DNA of 64,000 nucleotides, from assembly GCA_001664005.1 (NCBI GenBank), contig CP016093.1, positions 1,495,001 through 1,559,000 on the forward strand, given 5' to 3'. A model generated the notes under the pieces. The model had not been told where the DNA came from. It worked only from the letters and a program-made list of their open reading frames with translations, and made no database searches. The DNA is from Rhizobiales bacterium NRL2. GTDB lineage: Bacteria > Pseudomonadota > Alphaproteobacteria > Minwuiales > Minwuiaceae. A program made the translations under genes and the position numbers. Positions 43,306 through 52,045 of this stretch are shown one piece after another. The stretch's first letter is position 1, and each line of letters starts with the position of its first letter.

Positions 43306-44364
43306 ATGAAAATCGACGGAGCGCTGTTTCCGGGCGTGGACGATCTGAGACTATATGACGGCAATCTGGCGATCGTGCCGGAGCGGATCAGGCTGCTGGA
43401 GGAGATGGGCTTCGATGGCGCCTTCACGCTGGAGACCAATGTCGATCCCTTCTTCAACCTGCTGCTGGCGGCCGAGCATTCCAGCCGTATCGAGCTGATC
43501 ACCGGCGTCGCCATCGCCTTCGCCCGCTCGCCCATGACCACGGCGCTTCAGAGCTGGAACCTGCAGGAATATTCCGGGGGCCGCTTCATCCTGGGCATCG
43601 GCTCCCAGGTCCGCGCCCATGTGGAGAAGCGTTTCTCCATGCCCTGGCACGGCCCGGCGAAGCAGATGCGCGAATACGTGCTGGCGCTGCGCGCCATCTG
43701 GGACCACTGGCAGAACGGCACGAAGCTGAATTTCCGCGGCGAGTTCTACACCCACGCGGTCACCAACCCGGTCTTCACGCCGGCGCCGCTGGATGGCCCG
43801 CCGCCGAAGATCCATGTCGGCGGGCTGGGCCCGCGCATGGTGGAGATGGCCGGGGAGGTCGCCGACGGCCTGTTCGCCCATCCGTTCATCACGCCGAAGT
43901 TCCTCCAGGAGGTGCAGGTGCCGGCGCTGGAACGCGGCCTGGCCAAGAGCGGCCGCACCCTGGCGGACTTCGACATGCCGGCGATGATCATCACCATCAC
44001 CGGCCGCAATGACGAGGCGATCGAGCGGGCCGAGGCCAATGTCCGCCGCCTGCTCGCCTTCTACGGCTCGACGCCGAACTATCACAGCGTGCTGGAAGCC
44101 CATGGCTGGAACGATCTGGGGCCGATCCTGAACCGCATGTCGAAGGAAGGCCGTTGGGCCGAGATGCCGAACGAACTGCCCGACGAAATGGTGGAGCAGT
44201 TCTGCGTCAAGGGCCGGCCGTCGGAGATCCCGAAGCTGATCGAGGAGCGCGCGGCCGGCATGGTCGACCGCCTCACCCTCTACGCCCCCTACGCCTCCGA
44301 ACCGGAACTCTGGGGCGACATCGTCACCGGCATCAAGGCGCTGCCGGGGAAGGTGGCGGCCTGA
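43306..44364 (+). CDS. LLM class flavin-dependent oxidoreductase, TIGR03617-like
   Basis: Luciferase-like enzyme of 352 residues and a clear paralog of the gene at 23470-24498: EMGFDGAFTLETNVDPFFN, GVAIAFARSPMTTALQ, GGRFILGIGSQVRAHVEKR then FSMPWHGPAKQ, and GEVADGLFAHPFI. It is probably cotranscribed with the P450 gene 30 bases upstream and the CoA transferase before it. A cruciform-like repeat follows its stop. The cofactor may be FMN or F420. Confidence 0.88.
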   Translation: MKIDGALFPGVDDLRLYDGNLAIVPERIRLLEEMGFDGAFTLETNVDPFFNLLLAAEHSSRIELITGVAIAFARSPMTTALQSWNLQEYSGGRFILGIGSQVRAHVEKRFSMPWHGPAKQMREYVLALRAIWDHWQNGTKLNFRGEFYTHAVTNPVFTPAPLDGPPPKIHVGGLGPRMVEMAGEVADGLFAHPFITPKFLQEVQVPALERGLAKSGRTLADFDMPAMIITITGRNDEAIERAEANVRRLLAFYGSTPNYHSVLEAHGWNDLGPILNRMSKEGRWAEMPNELPDEMVEQFCVKGRPSEIPKLIEERAAGMVDRLTLYAPYASEPELWGDIVTGIKALPGKVAA

Positions 44365-44390
44365 GGGGCTGAGTGCGATCCGGCTATCTG

Positions 44391-44497
44391 GTCATCCCCG
44401 CCGACGCGCCGCGTCCCGCGGGGATCGCGTGAGGCCATGTGCGGGCGTCCTTCTGCCACCCGATCCCCGAGCGTCCCTCCGGGCCGTCGGGGATGAC
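44391..44497. repeat. Nested palindromic repeat (cruciform-like)
   Basis: Outer arms GTCATCCCCG (44391-44400) and CGGGGATGAC (44488-44497) are perfect ten-base complements; inside, CGGGGATCG (44419-44427) and CGATCCCCG (44461-44469) pair as nine-base arms. It fills the gap between the convergent LLM and BrnA genes. The GTCATCCCCG-type end recalls dispersed alphaproteobacterial intergenic repeats. Confidence 0.75.
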
Positions 44498-44537
44498 ACC
44501 AGTTCATTGATGCAAGCGACCGTGCCGCTGCTCGGCC

Positions 44538-44795
44538 TTACCGTTCCTTGTGCGCCAGCATGTAGGCGCGCAGAACGGCGTTCATGCGGGTCAGATGGCC
44601 CTTGCCCTGGGCCTTGAACCATTCGAGCACGTCCGCGTCCAGCCGCACGGTGACGGGCTTCTTGCCCGGCCGTTCCGGAACGACCAGCCTGGCTTTGGCG
44701 AAGAACGCGTCATCCAGTTCCGGCGTCTCCGAGAGGTCGATGGCGGAATCGGGGATGTTCTCAATTTCCGCCAAGCGCTTTTTCGAGATAGGCAA
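44538..44795 (-). CDS. brnA: BrnA family antitoxin
   Basis: Antitoxin of 85 residues for the adjoining BrnT toxin. The C-terminal ribbon-helix-helix-like part carries the family pattern KKPVTVRLDADVLEWFKAQG and TRMNAVLRAYMLAHK; the N-terminal half wraps the toxin. It overlaps the brnT gene by 35 bases (44761-44795) and follows it, the usual toxin-first order. BrnA normally binds its own promoter, which here contains an inverted repeat. BrnTA is a type II system in which the toxin is an RNase. Confidence 0.92.
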   Translation of the reverse strand: MPISKKRLAEIENIPDSAIDLSETPELDDAFFAKARLVVPERPGKKPVTVRLDADVLEWFKAQGKGHLTRMNAVLRAYMLAHKER

Positions 44796-45060
44796 AGAAC
44801 AGTCTCCGTTCCGCTTTCGTGGCCTTTCGGGCCGAGATCATGCGTGTCACGCCGCCCCTCTCCGTGTGAGCAACCGTCACCAACACCTGACCGCCGACAA
44901 GGCCGATGCTGACGTCACGGACCTCGCCATAATCGAAACGATCATCAAGCCTCGAGAAGTGTGGCCCCTCGAAGATTTCAACCGCTTCCTCGAAGGCGAC
45001 GCCATGCTTTCGCAGGTTCGCGGCATTCTTGGCCTCATCCCACTCGAACCCGTCCGCCAT
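44761..45060 (-). CDS. brnT: BrnT family toxin (RNase)
   Basis: Ribonuclease toxin of the BrnT family, 99 residues. It starts MADGFEWDEAKNAANLRKHG, the family signature (F-x-W-D-x-x-K-x-x-x-N-x-x-K-H-G), and has SIGLVGGQVLVTVAHTERGG and TRMISARKATKAERRLF, where the H and R residues belong to the nuclease site. A promoter and palindrome are visible just upstream (45071-45104). The pair is intact; whether it is active cannot be told. Confidence 0.94.
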   Translation of the reverse strand: MADGFEWDEAKNAANLRKHGVAFEEAVEIFEGPHFSRLDDRFDYGEVRDVSIGLVGGQVLVTVAHTERGGVTRMISARKATKAERRLFFAYLEKALGGN

Positions 45061-45070
45061 CAGCGTTCAA

Positions 45071-45090
45071 ATGTAAATATAATTGTACAT
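45071..45090 (-). promoter_or_regulatory. BrnA operator candidate
   Basis: Imperfect inverted repeat with ATGTA (45071-45075) and TACAT (45086-45090) arms around a ten-base A+T-rich centre. It overlaps the -10 element of the brnT promoter, the expected place for BrnA to bind and repress. Confidence 0.55.
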
Positions 45091-45104
45091 ACATTCGGGG
45101 GCAA
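45076..45104 (-). promoter_or_regulatory. Promoter of brnTA
   Basis: On the reverse strand a -35-like TTGCCC (45104-45099) is followed after exactly 17 bases by a -10-like TATATT (45081-45076), about 16 bases before the brnT ATG. The region is locally A+T-rich, in contrast to its surroundings. Confidence 0.6.
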
Positions 45105-45123
45105 GGGCTCACCTTCGAGGCGG

Positions 45124-46425
<1,302 letters not shown>

Positions 46426-46455
46426 GTCCGTCCTGTCCTTGTCCCAATAGACGGC

Positions 46456-46478
46456 GTTCCCGGGCGTGACCCGGGAAC
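46456..46478. repeat. Intergenic hairpin, diverged repeat copy
   Basis: Perfect nine-base stem GTTCCCGGG (46456-46464) and CCCGGGAAC (46470-46478) with a five-base loop CGTGA, followed by a weaker hairpin near 46500-46518. The layout resembles the repeats at 32679 and 40605, but the loops are not complementary. It lies between ilvD and the 3-hydroxyacyl-CoA dehydrogenase gene. Confidence 0.6.
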
Positions 46479-46555
46479 CCGGTCTTTCGGTTTGCTGGGC
46501 CCTCGGATCGGGTCCGGGGGCGCCGTCAGTTCTTTCGGCCAGCTGCGGAGATCGG

Positions 46556-48280
46556 TCAGATATCCGCGTAGCAGTGGGTTTCCGCCTTGCCGCCCGGGTG
46601 GGTGACGGCGCCGAGATGGGCCGGACCCACGGTCTGGGCGTATTTCCAGATCGCGCCGGACTGGTAGTCGGTCTCGCGGGGCGTCCATTCCTTGCGCCGG
46701 GCCTCCAGCTCCGCGTCGGTCAGGTCGACGTGCAGCGTGCCGGCGTCGGCGTCGATGTGGATCATGTCGCCGTCCTGCAGCAGCCCGATCGGGCCGCCGA
46801 CCGCCGCTTCCGGGCCCACATGGCCGATGCAGAAGCCGCGCGTGCCGCCGGAGAAGCGCCCGTCGGTGATCAGCGCGATCTTGTCGGAGATGCCCTGGCC
46901 GTAGAGCGCAGCGGTGGTCGCCAGCATCTCCCGCATGCCGGGGCCGCCCTTCGGGCCCTCGTAGCGGATGACGAGGACGTCGCCTTCCTTGTACTCGCGG
47001 CGTTCGACGGCGGCGAAGCAGTCCTCCTCGCAGTCGAAGACCCGCGCGGGGCCGGAGTGCTGCATGCGGCCGAGACCCGCCACCTTCACGATGGCGCCGT
47101 CGGGAGCGAGATTGCCCTTCAGACCGACCACGCCGCCGGTCGCCGTCAGCGGGTTGGAGACGTGATAGATGACGTCCTGATCCTCGGGGAAGACCACGTC
47201 CTTGACGTTCTCCGCCAGGGTCTTGCCGGTGACGGTGATGCAGTCGCCCTTCAGATAGCCGGCGTCCAGCAGTTCCTTGATCACGACCGAGATGCCGTTG
47301 ATCTCGTACATGTCCTTGGCGACGTACTTCCCGCCCGGCTTCAGGTCGGCGATGTAGGGCGTGTGCTTGAAGATCTCGCAGACGTCGTCGAGGGTGAACT
47401 CGATGCCGCATTCGTGGGCCAGCGCCGGCAGGTGCAGCCCGGCATTGGTCGATCCGCCGGTGGCGGCGACGACGGTCGCGGCGTTGTGCAGGCTGTCCAG
47501 GGTGATGATGTCGCGCGGGCGGATGTTCTGCGCCATCAGGTTCATCACCGCGCGGCCCGAGGCGGTGGCGAAGGTGTCGCGGTTCTCGTAGGGCGCGGGC
47601 GCCCCGGCGGAGCCGGGCAGCGCCAGGCCGATGGCTTCCGAGATCATCGCCATGGTGTTGGCGGTGAACTGCCCGCCGCAGGAGCCGGCCGACGGGCAGG
47701 CGACGCATTCCAGGCCATGCAGGCGCTCCTCGGTCCAGTTGCCCGCGGCGACCTGGCCCACGCCCTCGAAGACGTCGACCACGGTGACATCCTTGCCCTC
47801 GAACCGGCCGGGCAGGATCGAGCCGCCGTACATGAAGACCGACGGCACGTTGAGCCGCGCCATGGCCAGCATCAGGCCGGGCAGGGACTTGTCGCAGCCG
47901 GCCAGGCCCACCAGCGCGTCATAGCAGTGGCCGCGGACCGTGAGCTCGGTCGAATCGGCGATGACCTCGCGGCTGACCAGCGAGGCCTTCATGCCCTGGT
48001 GGCCCATGGCGATGCCGTCGGTGACGGTGATGGTGGTGAACTCGCGCGGGGTGCCGCCGGCTTCCTCGACGCCGCGCTTGGCCCACTTGGCCTGGCGCGA
48101 GAGCGAGATGTTGCAGGGCGCGGCCTCGTTCCAGGTGGTGACCACGCCGACCAGCGGACGGTGGATCTCCTCGTCCGTCATGCCCATGGCGTAGTAGTAG
48201 GAGCGGTGGGGCGCGCGCTGATAGCCCTCGGTGACGTGGCGGCTGGGCAGTTTCGCCTTGTCGAAAGTCTTGGTGTCCAT
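46556..48280 (-). CDS. ilvD: Dihydroxy-acid dehydratase
   Basis: Iron-sulfur dehydratase of branched-chain amino acid biosynthesis, 574 residues. Cluster cysteines are C56 (AAPCNISL), C129 (AGCDKSLPG) and C201 ([10 protein letters not shown]), and the C-terminal [20 protein letters not shown] is the family signature. The motifs [14 protein letters not shown] and [13 protein letters not shown] distinguish it from the sugar-acid-type copy at 3403. A palindrome (48318-48336) lies 38 bases upstream of the start, between it and the divergent cupin gene. Confidence 0.93.
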   Translation of the reverse strand: MDTKTFDKAKLPSRHVTEGYQRAPHRSYYYAMGMTDEEIHRPLVGVVTTWNEAAPCNISLSRQAKWAKRGVEEAGGTPREFTTITVTDGIAMGHQGMKASLVSREVIADSTELTVRGHCYDALVGLAGCDKSLPGLMLAMARLNVPSVFMYGGSILPGRFEGKDVTVVDVFEGVGQVAAGNWTEERLHGLECVACPSAGSCGGQFTANTMAMISEAIGLALPGSAGAPAPYENRDTFATASGRAVMNLMAQNIRPRDIITLDSLHNAATVVAATGGSTNAGLHLPALAHECGIEFTLDDVCEIFKHTPYIADLKPGGKYVAKDMYEINGISVVIKELLDAGYLKGDCITVTGKTLAENVKDVVFPEDQDVIYHVSNPLTATGGVVGLKGNLAPDGAIVKVAGLGRMQHSGPARVFDCEEDCFAAVERREYKEGDVLVIRYEGPKGGPGMREMLATTAALYGQGISDKIALITDGRFSGGTRGFCIGHVGPEAAVGGPIGLLQDGDMIHIDADAGTLHVDLTDAELEARRKEWTPRETDYQSGAIWKYAQTVGPAHLGAVTHPGGKAETHCYADI

Positions 48281-48317
48281 TGTGGTGCCTCCCCGGATCG
48301 TGCCTTGGCGTCGTGTC

Positions 48318-48336
48318 TGGTCTATCTGTTAGACCA
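48318..48336. promoter_or_regulatory. Operator candidate between ilvD and cupin genes
   Basis: Perfect inverted repeat TGGTCTA-TCTGT-TAGACCA, seven bases each side of a five-base spacer, in the 86-base gap between the divergent ilvD and cupin genes. TGGT...ACCA ends are typical of GntR/FadR-type regulator sites; no such regulator is near. The regulator is unknown. Confidence 0.65.
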
Positions 48337-48366
48337 AATCGGCGCGGGACGGAATGGAGGATGGCG

Positions 48367-48774
48367 ATGACGGAACATGCGCGGGCGACGGCCGACGCCT
48401 GTTACATGATCGATACGGGCGCGCAGCGTTTCCGCGCCCATGACACGGCGGACTTCTGGCCGAAGCTGATGGCCGGGGAGATCGAGGGGGAGGCGCTGGT
48501 CAGCTTCTTCCGCATGGAGAGCGATTTTCCGCACTGGGAGATGCACCCGGAGGGCGACGAACTGTTCGTGCTGCATTCGGGCGAGATCGAGGTGGTGCTC
48601 GAGCAGGACGGCGCCGAAACCGTCTTCCGTCTGAAGGCGCGGCAGACCTGCGTCATCCCGCGCGGCACCTGGCACTTCGCCTACTGCATCGCGCCCGGCG
48701 ACCTGACCGTCATCACCTTCGGCGAGGGCACGCAGCACCGCGCGGTGGACGGCGCGCCGGGGAGCGCAGCGTGA
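48367..48774 (+). CDS. Cupin domain protein
   Basis: Small single-domain cupin of 135 residues. The first cupin motif reads PHWEMHPEGDELFVLHSGEIEVV (His and Glu expected to bind a metal) and the second is RGTWHFAYCIAPGDLTVITF. The protein family includes many sensors, isomerases and dioxygenases. It is divergent from ilvD and shares a promoter region with a palindromic site. Starts at 48361 and 48367 are both possible, with GGAGG closer to the ideal distance for the second. Function unknown. Confidence 0.87.
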   Translation: MTEHARATADACYMIDTGAQRFRAHDTADFWPKLMAGEIEGEALVSFFRMESDFPHWEMHPEGDELFVLHSGEIEVVLEQDGAETVFRLKARQTCVIPRGTWHFAYCIAPGDLTVITFGEGTQHRAVDGAPGSAA

Positions 48775-48825
48775 CCATGCGCCGGGCCGCTTGTCTATCG
48801 CGGCCGATCGGACCATTTTGAACCC

Positions 48826-49494
48826 ATGCCGAACCCGGAACGCCCCAACAGTCCAGAGAGCCTGCCGGAACGCATTCCGGTCTTCCCGCTGGCCGGGGCG
48901 ATCCTGCTGCCGGGCGGGCGGCTGCCGCTGAACATCTTCGAGCCGCGCTACCTCGCCATGACCCGCGACGCCATGTCGGGCGCGCGCATGATCGGGATGA
49001 TCCAGCCCAAGGACGACGAGCGCGGCGACGGCCGCACGCCCGACATCTATTCCGTCGGCTGTCTGGGCCGGGTCGTGGAGTTCTCGGAAACCGGCGACGG
49101 CCGCTACCTCATCGCGCTGGCCGGCGTCTGCCGCTTCCGGGTGACCGAGGAGCTGGAGTGCGACACCGCCTACCGCCAGGTGCTGGCCGGCTATGAGGAC
49201 TTCAAGGACGACTTCGCCGACGGCGACGGTCCGCAGGGGGTCGACCGCGAGCAGCTTCACGAGGCGCTGAAGGGATTTCTCGACCTGCGCGGGCTGAAGG
49301 CGGACTGGGACGCCGCCCGGCGCGCCTCCGACACGGTGCTGGTGAACTCGCTGTCGATGATGCTGCCCTTCGGGCCGCCGGAAAAGCAGGCGCTGCTGGA
49401 GGCCGGTTCGGTGGCGGCCCGCGCCGAGGTGATGACGGCGCTGATGCGCATGGCCCTGATCGAGGGTGATGACGGCGGCTCGGCGGTGCAGTAG
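48826..49494 (+). CDS. LON substrate-binding domain protein
   Basis: A 222-residue protein made of the N-terminal domain of Lon protease without the ATPase or protease. It has IPVFPLAGAILLPGGRLPLN and IFEPRYLAMTRDAM, the typical opening, then ECDTAYRQVLAGYEDF and a helical end. Such proteins are common in alphaproteobacteria, usually beside a thioredoxin and a Trm112 gene; here a SulP transporter gene separates it from Trm112. Its role is unknown, perhaps substrate recognition. Confidence 0.93.
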   Translation: MPNPERPNSPESLPERIPVFPLAGAILLPGGRLPLNIFEPRYLAMTRDAMSGARMIGMIQPKDDERGDGRTPDIYSVGCLGRVVEFSETGDGRYLIALAGVCRFRVTEELECDTAYRQVLAGYEDFKDDFADGDGPQGVDREQLHEALKGFLDLRGLKADWDAARRASDTVLVNSLSMMLPFGPPEKQALLEAGSVAARAEVMTALMRMALIEGDDGGSAVQ

Positions 49495-49542
49495 CCTGCC
49501 GGCATCTATTCCCGGGCCGGGGCCCGCACACGAAATCGTCCA

Positions 49543-50808
49543 ATGCGAATACCGAAGCTCCTGACCACGCTGCGCACCTATTCGTGGCGGCTGTTCCGCG
49601 CGGACCTGTTCGCCGGTCTGACGGTGGCCATGGTCGCCATCCCGCTCAGCATCGCCATCGCCATCGCTTCCGGCGCGACGCCGGCGGCCGGGCTGACCAC
49701 GGCGATCGTGGCCGGGTTCGCGATTTCGCTGCTCGGCGGCAGCCGCGTCCAGATCGGCGGACCCACCGGCGCCTTCATCGTCGTCGTCTATGGCGTGATC
49801 GCCGAGCATGGCTTCGACGGTCTCGTCCTGGCGACCGCCATGGCGGGACTGATTCTGGTGATCGCGGGCATCTTCCGGGCGGGAAGGCTTGTGGCGTTCA
49901 TCCCCGAGGCCGTGATCAACGGTTTCACGATCGGCATCGCGATCATCATCGCCACCAGTCAGATCAACGATTTCCTGGGGCTCGGGATCAAGGACCTGCC
50001 GGCGGATTTCATCGAGAAGGCCCCGGTCATCTGGCATCACGTGGGAGAGACCAGCGTTCACGCCGTCGTCCTGGCGGTGGCCACGATGGCCGGAATCATT
50101 CTGTTTCGCCGCCTGGCGCCCCGGTTTCCCGGACTGATCGTTGCGGTCGGACTCGGATCCTGCGCGGTCGCTCTGGCCGGTCTGCCGGTCGATACGGTCG
50201 TCTCCCGCTACGGCGAACTGCCCGCCGGGCTGCCCTGGCCCGCGCTGCCCGAAATATCAGCCGCCCGGATTGTCGAACTGTTTCCCTCGGCGGTCGTGAT
50301 CGCCTTTCTGGCCGCCATCGAATCCCTGCTGTCGGCGATGGTGGCCGACCGGATGATCGACGGCCAGTATCGGCCGAACGCCGAGATCATCGCCCAGGGC
50401 GTGGCGAATCTCGGCAGCGCGGCGTTCGCGGGCCTTCCCGCGACGGGCGCGATCGCGCGGACGGCGACCAATGTCCGGGCCGGGGGGCGGACGCCGGTGG
50501 CCGGCATCGTCCATGCGGCGGCGATCCTGGCGGCGGTGCTTCTGATCGCCGACATCGCCGGGTATCTGGCGATGCCCTGTCTCGCCGCGCTGCTGGTTCT
50601 CACGGCGTGGAACATGAGCGAACCGCACCGCTGGCGCGGATACGCCGCCGCGCCGGTTTCGGACCGTGTGTTGCTTCTGATGACGATGACGCTCACGGTC
50701 CTGGTCGACCTGACGGTCGCGATCGGCGTCGGCGTTGCCGTCGGGCTTGCTATTCGGCTCAGGCGGCGCGACATACCGGAGGCGAAGTGGACGCCGCCAC
50801 GGCGTTAG
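49543..50808 (+). CDS. SulP family anion transporter lacking a STAS domain
   Basis: Inner-membrane anion transporter of 421 residues. Most of it is the SulP membrane core: FAGLTVAMVAIPLSIAIAIA, IGGPTGAFIVVVYGVI, AVINGFTIGIAIIIATSQIN and GVANLGSAAFAGLPATGAIA with the re-entrant helix region TATNVRAGGRTPVAGIVHAA. The usual cytoplasmic STAS domain at the C-terminus (about 100-150 residues) is missing; the protein ends soon after the last helix with a basic tail. Whether this is natural is unclear. Sulfate, bicarbonate or dicarboxylate are possible substrates. It is co-directional with its neighbours, 48 and 24 bases away. Confidence 0.87.
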   Translation: MRIPKLLTTLRTYSWRLFRADLFAGLTVAMVAIPLSIAIAIASGATPAAGLTTAIVAGFAISLLGGSRVQIGGPTGAFIVVVYGVIAEHGFDGLVLATAMAGLILVIAGIFRAGRLVAFIPEAVINGFTIGIAIIIATSQINDFLGLGIKDLPADFIEKAPVIWHHVGETSVHAVVLAVATMAGIILFRRLAPRFPGLIVAVGLGSCAVALAGLPVDTVVSRYGELPAGLPWPALPEISAARIVELFPSAVVIAFLAAIESLLSAMVADRMIDGQYRPNAEIIAQGVANLGSAAFAGLPATGAIARTATNVRAGGRTPVAGIVHAAAILAAVLLIADIAGYLAMPCLAALLVLTAWNMSEPHRWRGYAAAPVSDRVLLLMTMTLTVLVDLTVAIGVGVAVGLAIRLRRRDIPEAKWTPPRR

Positions 50809-50832
50809 AAGCGGGGGCGAAGGACCATAGGT

Positions 50833-51027
50833 ATGATGCAGGAAATCGACCGCAAGCTGCTGGAGATCCTCGTTTGTCCCCTGACCAGGGGTACGCTGGA
50901 GTACGACCGGGAGGCGCAGGAACTGATCAGCCGTCAGGCGGGGCTCGCCTATCCCATCCGGGACGGCATACCGATCATGCTGGTCGACGAGGCCCGCAAG
51001 CTGGACGAGGACGCCCCGGCCCGATGA
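50833..51027 (+). CDS. Trm112 family protein
   Basis: A 64-residue protein of the Trm112/YcaR family: [39 protein letters not shown]. It resembles the small zinc-ribbon partner of tRNA and protein methyltransferases, but here only one Cys (CPLT) is visible at the expected metal site and no CxxC pair, so zinc binding is doubtful. Its stop overlaps the DUF971 start by ATGA (51024-51027). Confidence 0.92.
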   Translation: MMQEIDRKLLEILVCPLTRGTLEYDREAQELISRQAGLAYPIRDGIPIMLVDEARKLDEDAPAR

Positions 51028-51407
51028 GCCTCGACGTCTATGAGGAGGCGGGCCGGCCGCAGCCGACCGAAATCCGCCTGAACAGCGCCGAGCGCACGCT
51101 CGAGGTGGATTTCGAGAACGGGCGCAGCTTCGCCTTCACCCATGAGTTCCTGCGGGTCGAGAGCCCGTCGGCCGAGGTCAAGGGCCACGGCCCCTCCCAG
51201 CGTCAGTACGTGCCCGGCAAGATCGGCGTCGCCATCACGGAGATCGAACCCGTGGGCAACTACGCGGTGCGGCTGAAATTCGACGACGGCCACAATACCG
51301 GCATCTATTCCTGGAGCTATCTCTACGAGTGCGGCGACCGCTACGAGGAGATCTGGGACGCCTATTGCGAGGAACTCGACCGGCGGGGGCTGAGCCGGGA
51401 GGCGTAG
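51024..51407 (+). CDS. DUF971 (GBBH-like N-terminal) protein
   Basis: A 127-residue protein of the DUF971 family, the N-terminal domain of gamma-butyrobetaine hydroxylase-type enzymes on its own. It has [39 protein letters not shown] and the closing [19 protein letters not shown], where the family's characteristic SW and Y residues occur. It is translated in coupling with Trm112 (ATGA overlap). The standalone domain may be an assembly or iron-sulfur factor; that is not shown here. Confidence 0.92.
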   Translation: MSLDVYEEAGRPQPTEIRLNSAERTLEVDFENGRSFAFTHEFLRVESPSAEVKGHGPSQRQYVPGKIGVAITEIEPVGNYAVRLKFDDGHNTGIYSWSYLYECGDRYEEIWDAYCEELDRRGLSREA

Positions 51408-51462
51408 GCGGAAGCGCCGCTCCCTGGCGCAGGCGCGGCAGCGCCGGGCCGAAGCCAGCCGC

Positions 51463-52014
51463 CTACAGCACTTCCGTCTCGACCTCCCGGCCGCGCTCGA
51501 CCAGCGTCCAGCCATCGGCTGTCCGGCGGATGATCGTCACCGAGCAGTTGTCGGGACGGAAATGGGTGACCCGATCCTCGCCGGTCAGGTGGCCGACGAT
51601 GGTGTTGATGGCGACGAAGTGGCTGGAGACGACCGTGTCTTCCTCGATTTCCTCGATCGCCGCGATCAGGTCGCGCCGCCATTCGGCAAGGTCGGCCGCG
51701 GATGGGTCGGACCACGTGCCTTCCATGAACCCGGTGAGCCATTCCCGCCGCGCCTTCAGGTCTTCGGTCGGCGAGGGTACTTCCGAAACGCGCGGTTCCA
51801 CCCGCGCCGGCGATCCCCAGACGTTCTCCAGCGCGGTCGCGGTCTCACGCGTGCGGCGCATCGGGCTGGTGATCAGGGGCATCGGCCCCTTCGGCCCCAG
51901 CAGATCGGCCATGGCCAGCGCCTGACGGGAGCCAATCCTGTCCAGCGGCGGATCGTGATCCTCGTCGAAGGCGGCGGCGGCCTTGCCATGGCGAACGAGA
52001 TAGACCGTGGCCAT
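51463..52014 (-). CDS. SixA-type histidine phosphatase
   Basis: Histidine phosphatase superfamily member of 183 residues. The phosphate pocket starts VYLVRHGKAAAAFDEDHDPP (RHG motif at about residues 8-10) and continues with TSPMRRTRETA and VSSHFVAINTIVG, the second catalytic His. It resembles SixA, which dephosphorylates histidine phosphotransfer domains, but the family also includes metabolite phosphatases. The ATG at 52014 fits the motif; the open frame to 52134 has no support. It lies 31 bases downstream of the RND permease gene. Confidence 0.87.
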   Translation of the reverse strand: MATVYLVRHGKAAAAFDEDHDPPLDRIGSRQALAMADLLGPKGPMPLITSPMRRTRETATALENVWGSPARVEPRVSEVPSPTEDLKARREWLTGFMEGTWSDPSAADLAEWRRDLIAAIEEIEEDTVVSSHFVAINTIVGHLTGEDRVTHFRPDNCSVTIIRRTADGWTLVERGREVETEVL

Positions 52015-52045
52015 GCTCTCCTCCCTGATGGATGGTCGGTTCGGG

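Noticed and set aside
49584-51407. Possible fusion of a SulP-region protein to DUF971
   Set aside because: Only the last 127 codons resemble a protein; the rest is a shadow of the SulP gene. The ATG at 51024 starts the real gene.
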